35,283 nt of DNA from Bacteroides sp. OM05-12 (GCF_003438995.1 NZ_QSUN01000030.1:1-35283), one strand, 5' to 3'; positions 10,524-18,510 are shown, numbered from the stretch's first letter. Notes: generated by a model not told the origin, from the letters alone. Made by a program: numbers and translations.

Positions 10524-11315
10524 TTATTTTGTTTTTGTCTCCAAATGCTGTTCCATTTCTACGCCTGCCAATTCCGGGTCAATCATGATACGGCCGCAAT
10601 ATTCGCAAACGATGATTTTCTTACGCATACGGATGTCCAGCTGTCTCTGAGGCGGAATCTTATTAAAACAACCGCCACAAGCATCACGTTGTACGTATAC
10701 GATGCCCAAACCGTTGCGTGAGTTTTTGCGGATACGTTTGAATGCTTGCAGCAAACGAGGCTCGATAGTTAATTCAAGGTTTTTAGCCTTGTCTCTCAAT
10801 TTTTCTTCTTCCTGTTTCGTTTCAGCAATGATTTCATCCAACTCATTCTTCTTCTGAACAAGGTCTTTATCTCTTTCTTCCAGTTCTACTGTGCTCTTTT
10901 CTACTTCTGCAGTCTTTGCTTCAACTTCTTCTGTGAACTCCTTAATCTTCTTTTCACAAAGCTCGATTTCCAATGTCTGGAATTCAATTTCTTTTGTCAG
11001 GAAGTCATATTCGCGGTTGTTGCGTACATTATCTTGTTGTGCTTTGTACTTGTCTACGGAAACTTTGGCTGTTTGAATTTCTATCTTTTTGTTTGCGATA
11101 GCAGCTTTCAGTTCATCAATTTCACTTTTAATCTTATCGATACGAGTGCTTAGGCCGGCCACCTCATCTTCAAGGTCTTGTACCTCAAGAGGCAACTCTC
11201 CTCTCAACGTTTTGATTTTATCAATTTCAGAAAGCATGGTCTGTAATTGATATAATGCTTTCAACTTTTCTTCGACTGTTAATTCACTTGGGTCTTTCTT
11301 TGCTTCTTTAGCCAT
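10524..11315 (-). CDS. Coiled-coil protein with C-terminal C4 zinc ribbon
   Basis: A 263-residue protein. Residues about 20-185 are heptad-rich and highly charged (long coiled coil), followed by a zinc ribbon with Cys213, Cys216, Cys237 and Cys240 (CGGC...CEYC). This matches the CT398/C4-type zinc-ribbon family, often linked with Nif3-like genes and proposed to bind nucleic acid, but its exact role is not established. It follows the Nif3-like gene after five bases, so they form one operon. The CGGCFNKIPPQ segment is the most conserved-looking part. Confidence 0.85.
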   Translation of the reverse strand: MAKEAKKDPSELTVEEKLKALYQLQTMLSEIDKIKTLRGELPLEVQDLEDEVAGLSTRIDKIKSEIDELKAAIANKKIEIQTAKVSVDKYKAQQDNVRNNREYDFLTKEIEFQTLEIELCEKKIKEFTEEVEAKTAEVEKSTVELEERDKDLVQKKNELDEIIAETKQEEEKLRDKAKNLELTIEPRLLQAFKRIRKNSRNGLGIVYVQRDACGGCFNKIPPQRQLDIRMRKKIIVCEYCGRIMIDPELAGVEMEQHLETKTK

Positions 11316-11320
11316 ATTAT

Positions 11321-12415
11321 TTACAAATATTTTATAGGATTTGTATTTACTTTGCTCAATTGAATTGCAAAATTAGGGAATAAATCCTGTATTATTGAAT
11401 AAAAAATTTCTTTGGTATATTGTTCGCTTTCATAGTGCCCTATCTCTGCGAGAAGGAGATCATTCTCGTGACCGAAATACTCGTGATAACGAATCTCTCC
11501 GGTAATAAAGATATCTGCATTATGCGCTATTGCCTGCGGAATAAGGAAAGCTCCTGCTCCTCCGCAAAGTGCTACTCGCTCTATTAATCTGCCGGAAAGT
11601 TTGTTGTGCTTAATGCAGCCTACCTCGAATGTTTTCTTGATTCGTTTCAAGAAATCCAGTTCGGTCTCCGGCTCTTCCAGCTCTCCGATAATGCCTGCTC
11701 CGGCCTGTGCCCATGAGTTTTTTAAAGGATAGAAGTCAAACGCAGGTTCCTCATACGGATGCGCTTCTATGAGGGCTTTCGTTGCTGCCGATTTTTTGAA
11801 TACCGGGAGTATGGTTTCTATTCTCACTTCCGGTTCATGATGGAGTTCGCCTATTGTGCCGCAAAAAGGATTGGTACCTTCTTTTGCACGGAAAGTCCCC
11901 TCTCCTTCCAGTGTGTAACTGCATGAGTCATAGTTGCCTATGCATCCGCAACCGGCATCGAATAATGCTTGTCTCACCTCTTCTGCTTGTGCATAAGGCA
12001 CGAAAGTGACAAGTTTCAACAAGCTATCTTCTTTTTCTGATAGGAAACGGATATTCTTCAATCCTATTTTCTCGGCAATTTTATAATTGACCCCTCCCGT
12101 TGCATTGTCCAGATTTGTATGGGCAGAGTAAACCACAATATCATTTTTGATAGCTTTCAGGATGCATCGTTCTACGTAATCCTTTCCTGTTATGGATTTA
12201 TAACCTTTGAAGATGAGCGGATGATGGGATATAATAAGATTATAACCCAACGTGATGGCTTCGTCGATGACTGTTTCGGTAACGTCCAGACACAACAAAG
12301 CCCCTGTTGCTTCCGCTTCTGTCAATCCGATTTGCAGTCCGGCATTATCAAATCCGTCTTGCAAAGGCAGAGGCGCGAACCTTTCAAGGGCGCTTACTAT
12401 TTCCTTAATTTTCAT
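11321..12415 (-). CDS. Nif3-like dinuclear metal centre protein, long form
   Basis: A 364-residue member of the Nif3/YbgI family, which forms hexameric rings with a two-metal site; reported links include GTP cyclohydrolase I-type proteins, but the cellular role is unsettled. Metal ligands are visible: His64 and His65 in ISHHPLIFKG, His99 and Asp103 in SAHTNLDN, and His327 and Glu331 in GHYESE. The region about 130-230 is the extra PII-like inserted domain of the long YqfO-type form. A minus-strand -7 element TATCTTTG lies at 12443-12436, so it heads a two-gene operon with the zinc-ribbon protein. Confidence 0.9.
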   Translation of the reverse strand: MKIKEIVSALERFAPLPLQDGFDNAGLQIGLTEAEATGALLCLDVTETVIDEAITLGYNLIISHHPLIFKGYKSITGKDYVERCILKAIKNDIVVYSAHTNLDNATGGVNYKIAEKIGLKNIRFLSEKEDSLLKLVTFVPYAQAEEVRQALFDAGCGCIGNYDSCSYTLEGEGTFRAKEGTNPFCGTIGELHHEPEVRIETILPVFKKSAATKALIEAHPYEEPAFDFYPLKNSWAQAGAGIIGELEEPETELDFLKRIKKTFEVGCIKHNKLSGRLIERVALCGGAGAFLIPQAIAHNADIFITGEIRYHEYFGHENDLLLAEIGHYESEQYTKEIFYSIIQDLFPNFAIQLSKVNTNPIKYL

Positions 12416-12594
12416 TTTTTGTAGAAAACTTGTTGCAAAGATAATAAGAAAAGCGAAAGAGACCAGTATGTTTCCTTATTTTTAGTGTAAATATTATGAC
12501 TTTTTTGCTTGGTATTTAATATTTTGCAAAATTAAGGGAAAAGATATAGAGAAATTGTTTATTAGATATATTTTTGCGGAAAAGAGAAATGTAT

Positions 12595-13074
12595 ATGAAA
12601 AAGTTATTTTTATTATTAATGGTAGTTATTGCCATGACTGCCTGCGAAGGTCCTATGGGACCTCAAGGAGTGCCGGGAGAGGCCGGGAGTTTGCTTACTA
12701 AAGTGGAGTATTTCACCGTAAAGCCGAGTGATTGGGAGTTTATGGGACCAAGCGATAATCCGAATGAAGTATATTACCGATATACTGTGACGCCTAAGTT
12801 TTATAGTGAACTTGGCGACAAAGAACTTGAATGGCTTTATAATGACGGAGCTATACATGCTTATCTTTTTCGTAATTTTGACCAGAATGGCGAAACCCAA
12901 ACTCCTCTTCCATATGTCTTGAATTGGGCGGATAATAATAATAAATTGTGTATAGAAACTGTTTATTCCGATTATACGATGCAGGATGTAGCTTTTTATA
13001 TTGCTTATAGCGGTGCTAACCAAGATAGTAGTCCTACGCAAGATATGCATTTCCGTATTGTGGCCAACTGGTAA
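12595..13074 (+). CDS. Small lipoprotein with a short collagen-like motif
   Basis: From the ATG at 12595 the product is 159 residues. It begins with a lipoprotein signal, MKKLFLLLMVVIAMTACEG, with the lipidated cysteine at residue 19, then Gly-X-Y steps (GPMGPQGVPGEAG). The remaining 120 or so residues are rich in aromatic and acidic residues and look like a small beta domain, which is not recognised. The -7 element TATTTTTG is at 12569-12576; it overlaps a possible TTG start at 12574, so that start is rejected, and 12589 is the only other choice. Similar one-domain lipoproteins occur in Bacteroides; the function is unknown. Probably attached to the outer membrane. Confidence 0.75.
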   Translation: MKKLFLLLMVVIAMTACEGPMGPQGVPGEAGSLLTKVEYFTVKPSDWEFMGPSDNPNEVYYRYTVTPKFYSELGDKELEWLYNDGAIHAYLFRNFDQNGETQTPLPYVLNWADNNNKLCIETVYSDYTMQDVAFYIAYSGANQDSSPTQDMHFRIVANW

Positions 13075-13091
13075 TATGGGAAGATATAAAA

Positions 13092-13123
13092 AAGGGCGGA
13101 AAGAATTATTTTTCTCCGCCCTT
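13092..13123. terminator. Bidirectional terminator between lipoprotein gene and proS
   Basis: AAGGGCGGA 13092-13100 pairs with TCCGCCCTT 13115-13123 around a 14-base loop. It lies 17 bases after the lipoprotein stop and 18 bases after the proS stop, so it can serve both convergent genes. Confidence 0.8.
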
Positions 13124-13141
13124 CTATATAAATCTTGATTA

Positions 13142-14632
13142 TCAATAAGCCCTGGCAAACAGAACTCTTCTTGCAGACGGTTTGCCTGTGACCATACATT
13201 TGCCCGGAGTAAGACTTTCTTCATCTGCCTCGAATGGGATACAACGAATGGTTGCTTTAGTGTCTTCCTTGATTTTTTCTTCTGTCTCGGTGGTTCCATC
13301 CCAATGTGCAAGGATGTATCCTCCTTTTTCTATTTGTTCTTTGAATTCATCGTAAGTGTCAACTTTTGTAATGTTGTTGTTACGGTAATCCAATGCTTTC
13401 TTATAGATATTGGCTTGAATCTCATCTAACAGATTCTTTACGTAAGTATCTATATTGTCGCAACTTATGGTTTCTTTTTCCAAGGTATCGCGACGCATCA
13501 CTTCCATTGTATTATTTTCCAAGTCGCGTCCACCCATTACTAAACGAACAGGAACACCTTTCAATTCATAATCGGCAAATTTGAATCCCGGACGTTTATT
13601 GTCGGCATTGTCATACTTCACGGAAATACCCAATGCTTTCAACTGGGCTACAATACCTTCTACTTTTGCATCGATTTGCTTTAATTGTTCGTCGTTTTTG
13701 TAGATAGGAACGATAACCACCTGAATCGGTGCCAATTTAGGAGGAAGTACCAGACCATTATCGTCAGAGTGAGTCATGATTAATGCACCCATCAGACGAG
13801 TGGATACTCCCCATGAAGTAGCCCAAACATAATCGAGTTTGTTATTCTTGTCAACGAATTGTACGTTGAATGCCTTAGCAAAGTTTTGTCCGAGGAAGTG
13901 TGATGTTCCGCACTGTAATGCTTTTCCGTCTTGCATCAAACCTTCTATAGTATAAGTATCCAAAGCACCTGCGAAACGTTCGTTGGCAGATTTCACACCT
14001 TTGATTACTGGTACAGCCATAAACTGTTCTGCAAAGTCTCCGTATACATGAAGCATCTTTTGTGCTTCGGCTTCGGCTTCTTCACGAGTGGCATGCGCTG
14101 TATGTCCTTCTTGCCAAAGGAATTCGGCTGTGCGGAGGAATAAGCGGGTACGCATTTCCCAACGCATTACATTGGCCCATTGGTTACAAAGAATCGGCAG
14201 GTCACGGTAAGAGTTTATCCAATTTTTATAAGTACTCCAAATGATTGTTTCCGAAGTAGGACGAATGATTAATTCTTCTTCCAGCTTGGCAGCCGGGTCA
14301 ACAATAACTCCGGAACCGTCTTCGGCATTCTTCAAACGGTAGTGAGTAACTACGGCACATTCTTTTGCAAAGCCCTCAACATGTTCTGCTTCACGGCTTA
14401 AATATGATTTGGGGATGAGCAATGGGAAATAAGCATTTACGTGTCCGGTTTCCTTAAACATGTCATCCAGTTGTCTTTGCATTTTCTCCCAGATGGCGTA
14501 TCCGTAAGGTTTAATCACCATACAACCGCGTACAGGCGATTGTTCTGCCAAATCAGCTTTAACCACCAAATCGTTATACCATTGCGAATAATTTTCGCTT
14601 CTTTTGGTGAGCTCTTTTAATTCCTTTGCCAT
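13142..14632 (-). CDS. proS: Prolyl-tRNA synthetase, eukaryote/archaeal type
   Basis: Charges tRNA-Pro with proline. The 496-residue class II enzyme is the short form: no editing insertion between motifs 2 and 3, a C-terminal extension, and a terminal tyrosine (LFARAY). The start [19 protein letters not shown] and the motif 1-2 regions ([38 protein letters not shown]) are typical of the archaeal/eukaryotic ProRS group, which is also normal in Bacteroidota. A good minus-strand promoter lies upstream, CTTG (14707-14704), 20 bases, TAATTTTG (14683-14676). Confidence 0.95.
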   Translation of the reverse strand: MAKELKELTKRSENYSQWYNDLVVKADLAEQSPVRGCMVIKPYGYAIWEKMQRQLDDMFKETGHVNAYFPLLIPKSYLSREAEHVEGFAKECAVVTHYRLKNAEDGSGVIVDPAAKLEEELIIRPTSETIIWSTYKNWINSYRDLPILCNQWANVMRWEMRTRLFLRTAEFLWQEGHTAHATREEAEAEAQKMLHVYGDFAEQFMAVPVIKGVKSANERFAGALDTYTIEGLMQDGKALQCGTSHFLGQNFAKAFNVQFVDKNNKLDYVWATSWGVSTRLMGALIMTHSDDNGLVLPPKLAPIQVVIVPIYKNDEQLKQIDAKVEGIVAQLKALGISVKYDNADNKRPGFKFADYELKGVPVRLVMGGRDLENNTMEVMRRDTLEKETISCDNIDTYVKNLLDEIQANIYKKALDYRNNNITKVDTYDEFKEQIEKGGYILAHWDGTTETEEKIKEDTKATIRCIPFEADEESLTPGKCMVTGKPSARRVLFARAY

Positions 14633-14675
14633 TATTTTTTAGTATTGTTAGTTATTCATTCTAAAAATTAGTCCG

Positions 14676-14707
14676 CAAAATTACTAAGTTCCATGAACAT
14701 TTCCAAG
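14676..14707 (-). promoter_or_regulatory. proS promoter
   Basis: Minus-strand CTTG (14707-14704) is separated by 20 bases from TAATTTTG (14683-14676), close to the Bacteroides TTTG-N19/20-TAnnTTTG pattern, 44 bases before the proS start. Confidence 0.6.
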
Positions 14708-14832
14708 TGTATGTTGTTCTATTTCTGTGTGTTTTCATTAGTGTATTAGATTAAGATTTTGATTCGGGTGTGTTTGGTTGTGAAATCAGACACACTTTTT
14801 TTATCTTTGCACCTTATAAATATAAGGAAAAG

Positions 14833-15567
14833 ATGGAAATTGATATCAAAGAAAGATTGGATGAATTAGTGGAAAAGTATAATACGGTTGCTTTTATAGA
14901 GCATGATCCGGTTCAGTTTCCTCGTCGGTATTCCAAATTGCAAGATATTGAGATTACGGCTTTTCTGATAGGGACGATCTCGTGGGGCAACAGGGCCTCT
15001 ATTTTAAAATCGGCAGATAAACTACTTTCGTTGATGCACCACTCCCCTTTTGATTATATCATGAACGGCGATTATCGTGAGTTGGGAAATAAAAATATTC
15101 ATCGTACTTTCTTTGAGTATGACCTATATTATATGTGTCATGGCCTGCATGATATTTATGAAAAGCATGATTCGATTGAAGAGATCTTTTGTAATCGGCC
15201 ATCACTTTGGGATGGGATAAATTCCTTTCGCACAATCTTATGTGAGGCAAATCATAAAGATTGCAAGCATATATCCAATCCTTTGTCTGGTTCGGCTTGT
15301 AAGCGTCTGCATATGATACTCCGATGGTTAGTCCAGCAGGATAAAATTGTAGATTTAGGAGTTTGGAAGAATATCTCTCCTGCCGATTTATTCATACCTC
15401 TTGATACTCATGTCGCGAGAATTTCCAGAGAATTCGGTCTGTTGAGCCGTAAAATGAATGACCGTAAGGCAGTTATCGAATTGACCGATATATTGAAACA
15501 GTTCAATCCGGAAGATCCGGTCATTTATGATTTTGCTTTGTTTGGATTAGGCGAGGATACAAAATAA
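14833..15567 (+). CDS. DUF2400/TIGR02757 family protein
   Basis: A 244-residue conserved protein of unknown function. The N-terminal part, with FPRRYSKLQDIEITAFLIGTISWGNR, and the C-terminal PLDTHVARISREFGLL and FALFGLGE segments are the family hallmarks; the helical pattern and the PLDTHV segment recall helix-hairpin-helix base-excision glycosylases, which is only a suggestion. The start at 14833 follows AAGGAAAAG and lies after a -7 element TATCTTTG at 14802-14809, excluding an upstream TTG at 14770. The upstream DNA also has GTGTGT 14769-14774 paired with ACACAC. It is followed by the hairpin at 15567-15603. Confidence 0.85.
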   Translation: MEIDIKERLDELVEKYNTVAFIEHDPVQFPRRYSKLQDIEITAFLIGTISWGNRASILKSADKLLSLMHHSPFDYIMNGDYRELGNKNIHRTFFEYDLYYMCHGLHDIYEKHDSIEEIFCNRPSLWDGINSFRTILCEANHKDCKHISNPLSGSACKRLHMILRWLVQQDKIVDLGVWKNISPADLFIPLDTHVARISREFGLLSRKMNDRKAVIELTDILKQFNPEDPVIYDFALFGLGEDTK

Positions 15568-15603
15568 AAATGGGATTACTTTTATAATTTGTAACCCCAT
15601 TTT
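15567..15603. terminator. Terminator between the DUF2400 gene and the small-ORF unit
   Basis: AAAATGGGATTAC 15567-15579 faces GTAACCCCATTTT 15591-15603. On minus-strand RNA the one imperfect pair is G-U; on plus-strand RNA it is an A-C mismatch, so the hairpin is stronger for a minus transcript, where it is also followed by TTTTTATTTT. It starts at the DUF2400 stop codon and contains the last codons of the minus ORF ending at 15582. Confidence 0.7.
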
Positions 15604-15674
15604 AATAGTTCATTTCTACCTGCCTCAATAAGGCATTTCTTTAGAAATTTTTTAATCGCATTCTTTTTCATCAT
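15582..15674 (-). CDS. Putative 30-residue basic peptide (ORF C)
   Basis: A short frame starting ATGATG at 15674 and beginning MMKKNAIKKFLKKCLIEAG; it is lysine-rich and could form an amphipathic helix. It starts nine bases after the stop of ORF B and ends inside the terminator hairpin at 15567-15603. It lacks a clear ribosome site of its own. It is called because it lies in line with two other short basic frames behind a good promoter; no known family is recognised. Expression is unproven. Confidence 0.4.
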   Translation of the reverse strand: MMKKNAIKKFLKKCLIEAGRNELLKWGYKL

Positions 15675-15683
15675 CTTTTCATT

Positions 15684-15746
15684 TTAAAAATTATGTTGAT
15701 TGATTTCCATAAAAAGTTTGATCAATCTTTCAATTCTACTTTTCAT
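15684..15746 (-). CDS. Putative 20-residue basic peptide (ORF B)
   Basis: A short frame from ATG at 15746 beginning MKSRIERLIKLFMEIN. It has the best translation signal in the region, AAAGGAGA located about seven bases before the ATG, unusually strong for a Bacteroides gene. The product is predicted to be an amphipathic helix with alternating charged and hydrophobic residues. It is the middle one of three short same-strand frames. No family is recognised. Confidence 0.45.
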   Translation of the reverse strand: MKSRIERLIKLFMEINQHNF

Positions 15747-15805
15747 AATTTAATTCTCCTTTAATTGTTACCTTAAAAACTTCTTTTTATTGGGGAAATG
15801 TATGC

Positions 15806-15880
15806 TTATAGCATTACATAACCCCAGATATTAGCATCTGCATTTGCTAACCTTTTAAATAATCTTTTTACCCATTTCAT
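15806..15880 (-). CDS. Putative 24-residue basic peptide (ORF A)
   Basis: A short frame from ATG at 15880 beginning MKWVKRLFKRLANADA and ending with a hydrophobic IWGYVML. The first half is strongly basic with tryptophan and leucine spacing expected of a membrane-active helix. It begins about 30 bases after the predicted transcription start of the promoter at 15915-15945, so it is the first frame on that transcript. No Shine-Dalgarno is seen, which is common in this phylum. No known family is recognised; toxin, regulatory leader peptide or chance frame are all possible. Confidence 0.45.
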   Translation of the reverse strand: MKWVKRLFKRLANADANIWGYVML

Positions 15881-15914
15881 AACTATATATGTTTTAAAAA
15901 CATGTTTTACAACA

Positions 15915-15945
15915 CAAAAATACAACCATTGTTCATTTAAGCAAG
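15915..15945 (-). promoter_or_regulatory. Promoter for the small-ORF unit
   Basis: Minus-strand CTTG (15945-15942), 19 bases, TATTTTTG (15922-15915): three of four -33 bases and a perfect -7 at the ideal distance. No gene track other than the three short frames lies downstream before the terminator. An AACAATGGTTGT near-palindrome overlaps the spacer. Confidence 0.65.
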
Positions 15946-15983
15946 TAGATATTCCCTCTTTTTTATGATAATAACACTATTTC

Positions 15984-15997
15984 TTGATTTATATCAA
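15984..15997. promoter_or_regulatory. Perfect FNR/CRP-type box TTGAT-N4-ATCAA
   Basis: TTGAT (15984-15988), TTAT, ATCAA (15993-15997) matches the classical FNR consensus in all ten defined bases. Its centre is about 80 bases upstream of the predicted start of the small-ORF transcript and about 160 upstream of the mscS start. Whether a CRP/FNR-family protein binds here is inference. Confidence 0.4.
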
Positions 15998-16189
15998 AAG
16001 AATGGCATAAACTAGAACTCAAGAATGTAATATGACTGACATTTTAAGACAAAAAGACAGTGACAAAGTTGTCGTAACATTTATTATGGTCTCGTGCAAA
16101 CTTTATCTATTGTTTTTATGTTAAAATTATATTAGTTATATTTGCGCTAATAATTTTTGAGATATTAATCATTCTAATTTTAAATAATT

Positions 16190-17071
16190 ATGTTATTACA
16201 GGTAGATACGTTAAATGTTGTCGAGCAGATTGCTTCTGCAACTGTGCCCGATGGTGTGGATAAATTATCTTTCGTCTTTGACAAATTAGTAAGTTTTGGA
16301 ATTTCTGCCGGTGGTCACATCCTGACTGCTATTGTTGTATTCCTGGTAGGAAAACTGATTGTAAACGCATTAAATCGATTAGTTGCCAGAATATTGGAAA
16401 AACGTCATGTTGATACGAGTGTAAAAACATTCTTGAAGAGTCTGACCAATATATTACTGACAATTATATTAATTATATCAGTAATAGGTGCTTTAGGTAT
16501 TAATACAACTTCATTTGCTGCTCTTTTGGCATCTGCCGGTGTTGCCATTGGTATGGCACTGTCCGGTAATCTACAGAATTTTGCTGGCGGACTCATCATC
16601 TTACTTTTCAAACCATATAAGGTAGGCGACTTGATTGAAAGTCAGGGAGTCATTGGGGTAGTTTCTGAGATACAGATTCTTCATACTATCATAACTACTG
16701 CCGATAATAAAGTTATATACATTCCGAATGGTTCATTGAGCAGTGGAGTTGTAATCAATTATAGTAATAAGGATACTCGTCGTGTAGAATGGACAGTTGG
16801 AGTAGAATATGGTGAAGATTATACGAAGGTAGAACAAACAGTCAGGGATATTCTTGCAGCAGATTCACGTGTTCTTAAAACTCCCGAACCATTTATTGTA
16901 TTGAGTGCTTTGGATGCAAGTAGCGTTAATGTTATGATACGTGTGTGGGTGAAGAGTAGTGATTATTGGGATGTATATTTTGGCATTAATAAAAAGATAT
17001 ATGCTGTATTTAATGAGAAAGGCATTGGATTCCCATTCCCGCAACTGACGGTTCATCAAGCAAAAGATTGA
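16190..17071 (+). CDS. Small-conductance mechanosensitive channel (MscS family)
   Basis: Inner-membrane channel that opens under membrane tension to release solutes during osmotic downshock. The 293-residue length is that of the basic MscS type. Three membrane segments lie at about 30-60, 75-100 and 100-125; the pore-lining third helix is glycine/alanine-rich (ASAGVAIGMALSGNLQNFAGGLIIL), followed by the beta domain start FKPYKVGDLIE and the mixed C-terminal cytoplasmic domain ending FPFPQLTVH. A -7 element TATATTTG is at 16137-16144. A terminator at 17094-17118 follows. Single gene, no operon partners. Confidence 0.92.
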   Translation: MLLQVDTLNVVEQIASATVPDGVDKLSFVFDKLVSFGISAGGHILTAIVVFLVGKLIVNALNRLVARILEKRHVDTSVKTFLKSLTNILLTIILIISVIGALGINTTSFAALLASAGVAIGMALSGNLQNFAGGLIILLFKPYKVGDLIESQGVIGVVSEIQILHTIITTADNKVIYIPNGSLSSGVVINYSNKDTRRVEWTVGVEYGEDYTKVEQTVRDILAADSRVLKTPEPFIVLSALDASSVNVMIRVWVKSSDYWDVYFGINKKIYAVFNEKGIGFPFPQLTVHQAKD

Positions 17072-17093
17072 TTTATTATTTAAATATATGGAT

Positions 17094-17118
17094 AAAAGCC
17101 GGACGATCTCCGGCTTTT
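17094..17118 (+). terminator. Terminator after mscS
   Basis: AAAAGCCGGA 17094-17103, five-base loop, TCCGGCTTTT 17109-17118, then ATTTTTTAT: a perfect ten-base stem with a T-run, 22 bases after the stop. Confidence 0.9.
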
Positions 17119-17273
17119 ATTTTTTATAGAAACTTTTACTGATGGTATATTCCCGCATTTGTTTATTACTATTTGTTTTTATACAAATAGTAAAGTCTTA
17201 AGTCTATCCTTATATATATAGTAAAAAAAGTAGTAAAGTAATATTTGTAACTACCAGTATTATGTATAATTCA

Positions 17274-17453
17274 TTAAACTTTTTCAGCTAAGTTCTTTTT
17301 AGGAGATTTTGGCTCTTCTACTACCGGATTTTGTGGCTTTAAAGATTTAACGGATGTCTCCGGAACCCACATATAACGACAATGAATACATTGATACAAT
17401 TCTCCATCAAAAAAAGTATCTTCAGACTTACAGTTATGACAAATTTCACCCAT
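17274..17453 (-). CDS. 59-residue zinc-ribbon protein
   Basis: From ATG at 17453 the product is 59 residues. Four cysteines, Cys5-x2-Cys8 and Cys22-x2-Cys25 (ICHNC...YQCIHCRYMW), form a typical small zinc ribbon, followed by a proline- and lysine-rich tail. The frame is open for 25 codons upstream, but the minus-strand -7 element TATATTTG (17489-17482) lies within that part, supporting the shorter start. No wider family is recognised; it could be a nucleic-acid- or protein-binding adaptor. Confidence 0.7.
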   Translation of the reverse strand: MGEICHNCKSEDTFFDGELYQCIHCRYMWVPETSVKSLKPQNPVVEEPKSPKKNLAEKV

Positions 17454-17784
17454 AATACACACTTTTATGATTTGAATAATACAAATATATGGTGCATTTA
17501 TGGATATATAATTATGTATTCTATTCAAAAAGTTTCATATTGTATTCTAGTTTGTAATTATTTTATTTTTCATTGGAGATTACAATTAATTGTATCTGTA
17601 TGTGATACCTGCATTAAAGTTCAAATTGATTAATAGCAAAATAGTCAAAACAGATAAGTCAAAAACATCAAGACGATTGTAGGCAAGCATATAGTTAGTT
17701 GTTTGGCTTTTTATTTACATTAATAGTATTGCTTTATTGTTATAAATTGTTTACTTTTGGAGAAATTATTAAATTGTGAGTAAA
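17454..17784. other. Intergenic region with divergent promoters
   Basis: 331 bases between the 59-residue zinc-ribbon gene (minus) and the aquaporin (plus). It holds their two promoters; the rest is AT-rich with no further gene or clear structure seen. Confidence 0.6.
17728..17759 (+). promoter_or_regulatory. Aquaporin promoter
   Basis: ATTG (17728-17731), 20 bases, TACTTTTG (17752-17759), giving a start of transcription just before the ATG at 17785. Confidence 0.6.
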
Positions 17785-18456
17785 ATGAAAAAGTATTTAG
17801 CAGAAATGATTGGTACAATGGTACTTGTACTGATAGGATGTGGTAGTGCGGTGTTTAATGGTGGTTGCGGTACTCCTGCACAAGTGTTAATGGTAGCAAT
17901 GGCATTCGGATTTTCCGTTGTCGCTATGGCTTATACTATAGGTGGTGTTTCCGGATGTCACATTAATCCTGCAATTACTTTGGGATTTATGCTTTTAGGG
18001 CGTATGAAAAGTAAAGAGGGATTAATGTATATGCTATTTCAAGTGATAGGAGCATTAATTGGTTCTGCAATCATAGCACTCTTGACATCTAATATAGATA
18101 TGGCTTATGTCACTACTACCGGTGCTAATTCTTGTGCTCCTGGTGTGGGAATAGCCGGTGGCTTTATTGCAGAGGTTATATTTTCTTTTGTATTTGTATT
18201 AGTGGTTCTTGGTACTACCGACGCTAAAAAAGGGGCTGGAAACTTTGCCGGATTAGCTATCGGAATTTCTCTTGTACTAGTTCATATTTGTTGCATACCC
18301 CTTACTGGTACTTCTGTCAATCCTGCTCGTAGTATTGCTCCCGCACTATTTGCTGGTGGTGAAGCCCTTTCTCAATTATGGATATTCATTTTGGCTCCTT
18401 TCATTGGTGCTGTCCTTTCCTCATGTGTTTGGAAATTAATACGTGATTATAAATAG
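17785..18456 (+). CDS. aqpZ: Aquaporin, AqpZ-like water channel
   Basis: Six-helix MIP-family membrane channel. From ATG at 17785 the product is 223 residues, the AqpZ size. Both NPA loops are present, HINPAITLG (61-63) and TSVNPARS (179-181). The selectivity-filter positions appear water-type: Phe41 in MAFGFS, His167 in LVHICC, Thr176 and Arg182, as in E. coli AqpZ, rather than the glycine/aromatic set of glycerol facilitators. An in-frame GTG at 17776 is a possible longer start; the ATG matches the family N-terminus MKKYLAE. No glycerol genes adjoin it. Ends at the terminator 18511-18548. Confidence 0.9.
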   Translation: MKKYLAEMIGTMVLVLIGCGSAVFNGGCGTPAQVLMVAMAFGFSVVAMAYTIGGVSGCHINPAITLGFMLLGRMKSKEGLMYMLFQVIGALIGSAIIALLTSNIDMAYVTTTGANSCAPGVGIAGGFIAEVIFSFVFVLVVLGTTDAKKGAGNFAGLAIGISLVLVHICCIPLTGTSVNPARSIAPALFAGGEALSQLWIFILAPFIGAVLSSCVWKLIRDYK

Positions 18457-18510
18457 ACCTTACGATACGATTTCTATATATCGTAAATATAATATTTGTG
18501 AGTAATACTA

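Noticed and set aside
14769..14796. GTGTGT/ACACAC inverted repeat upstream of the DUF2400 gene
   Set aside because: Six-base arms are expected by chance in this length; no other evidence of regulation.
16062..16073. GACAA-AG-TTGTC palindrome upstream of mscS
   Set aside because: Too short and AT-context dependent to call an operator; no linked regulator.
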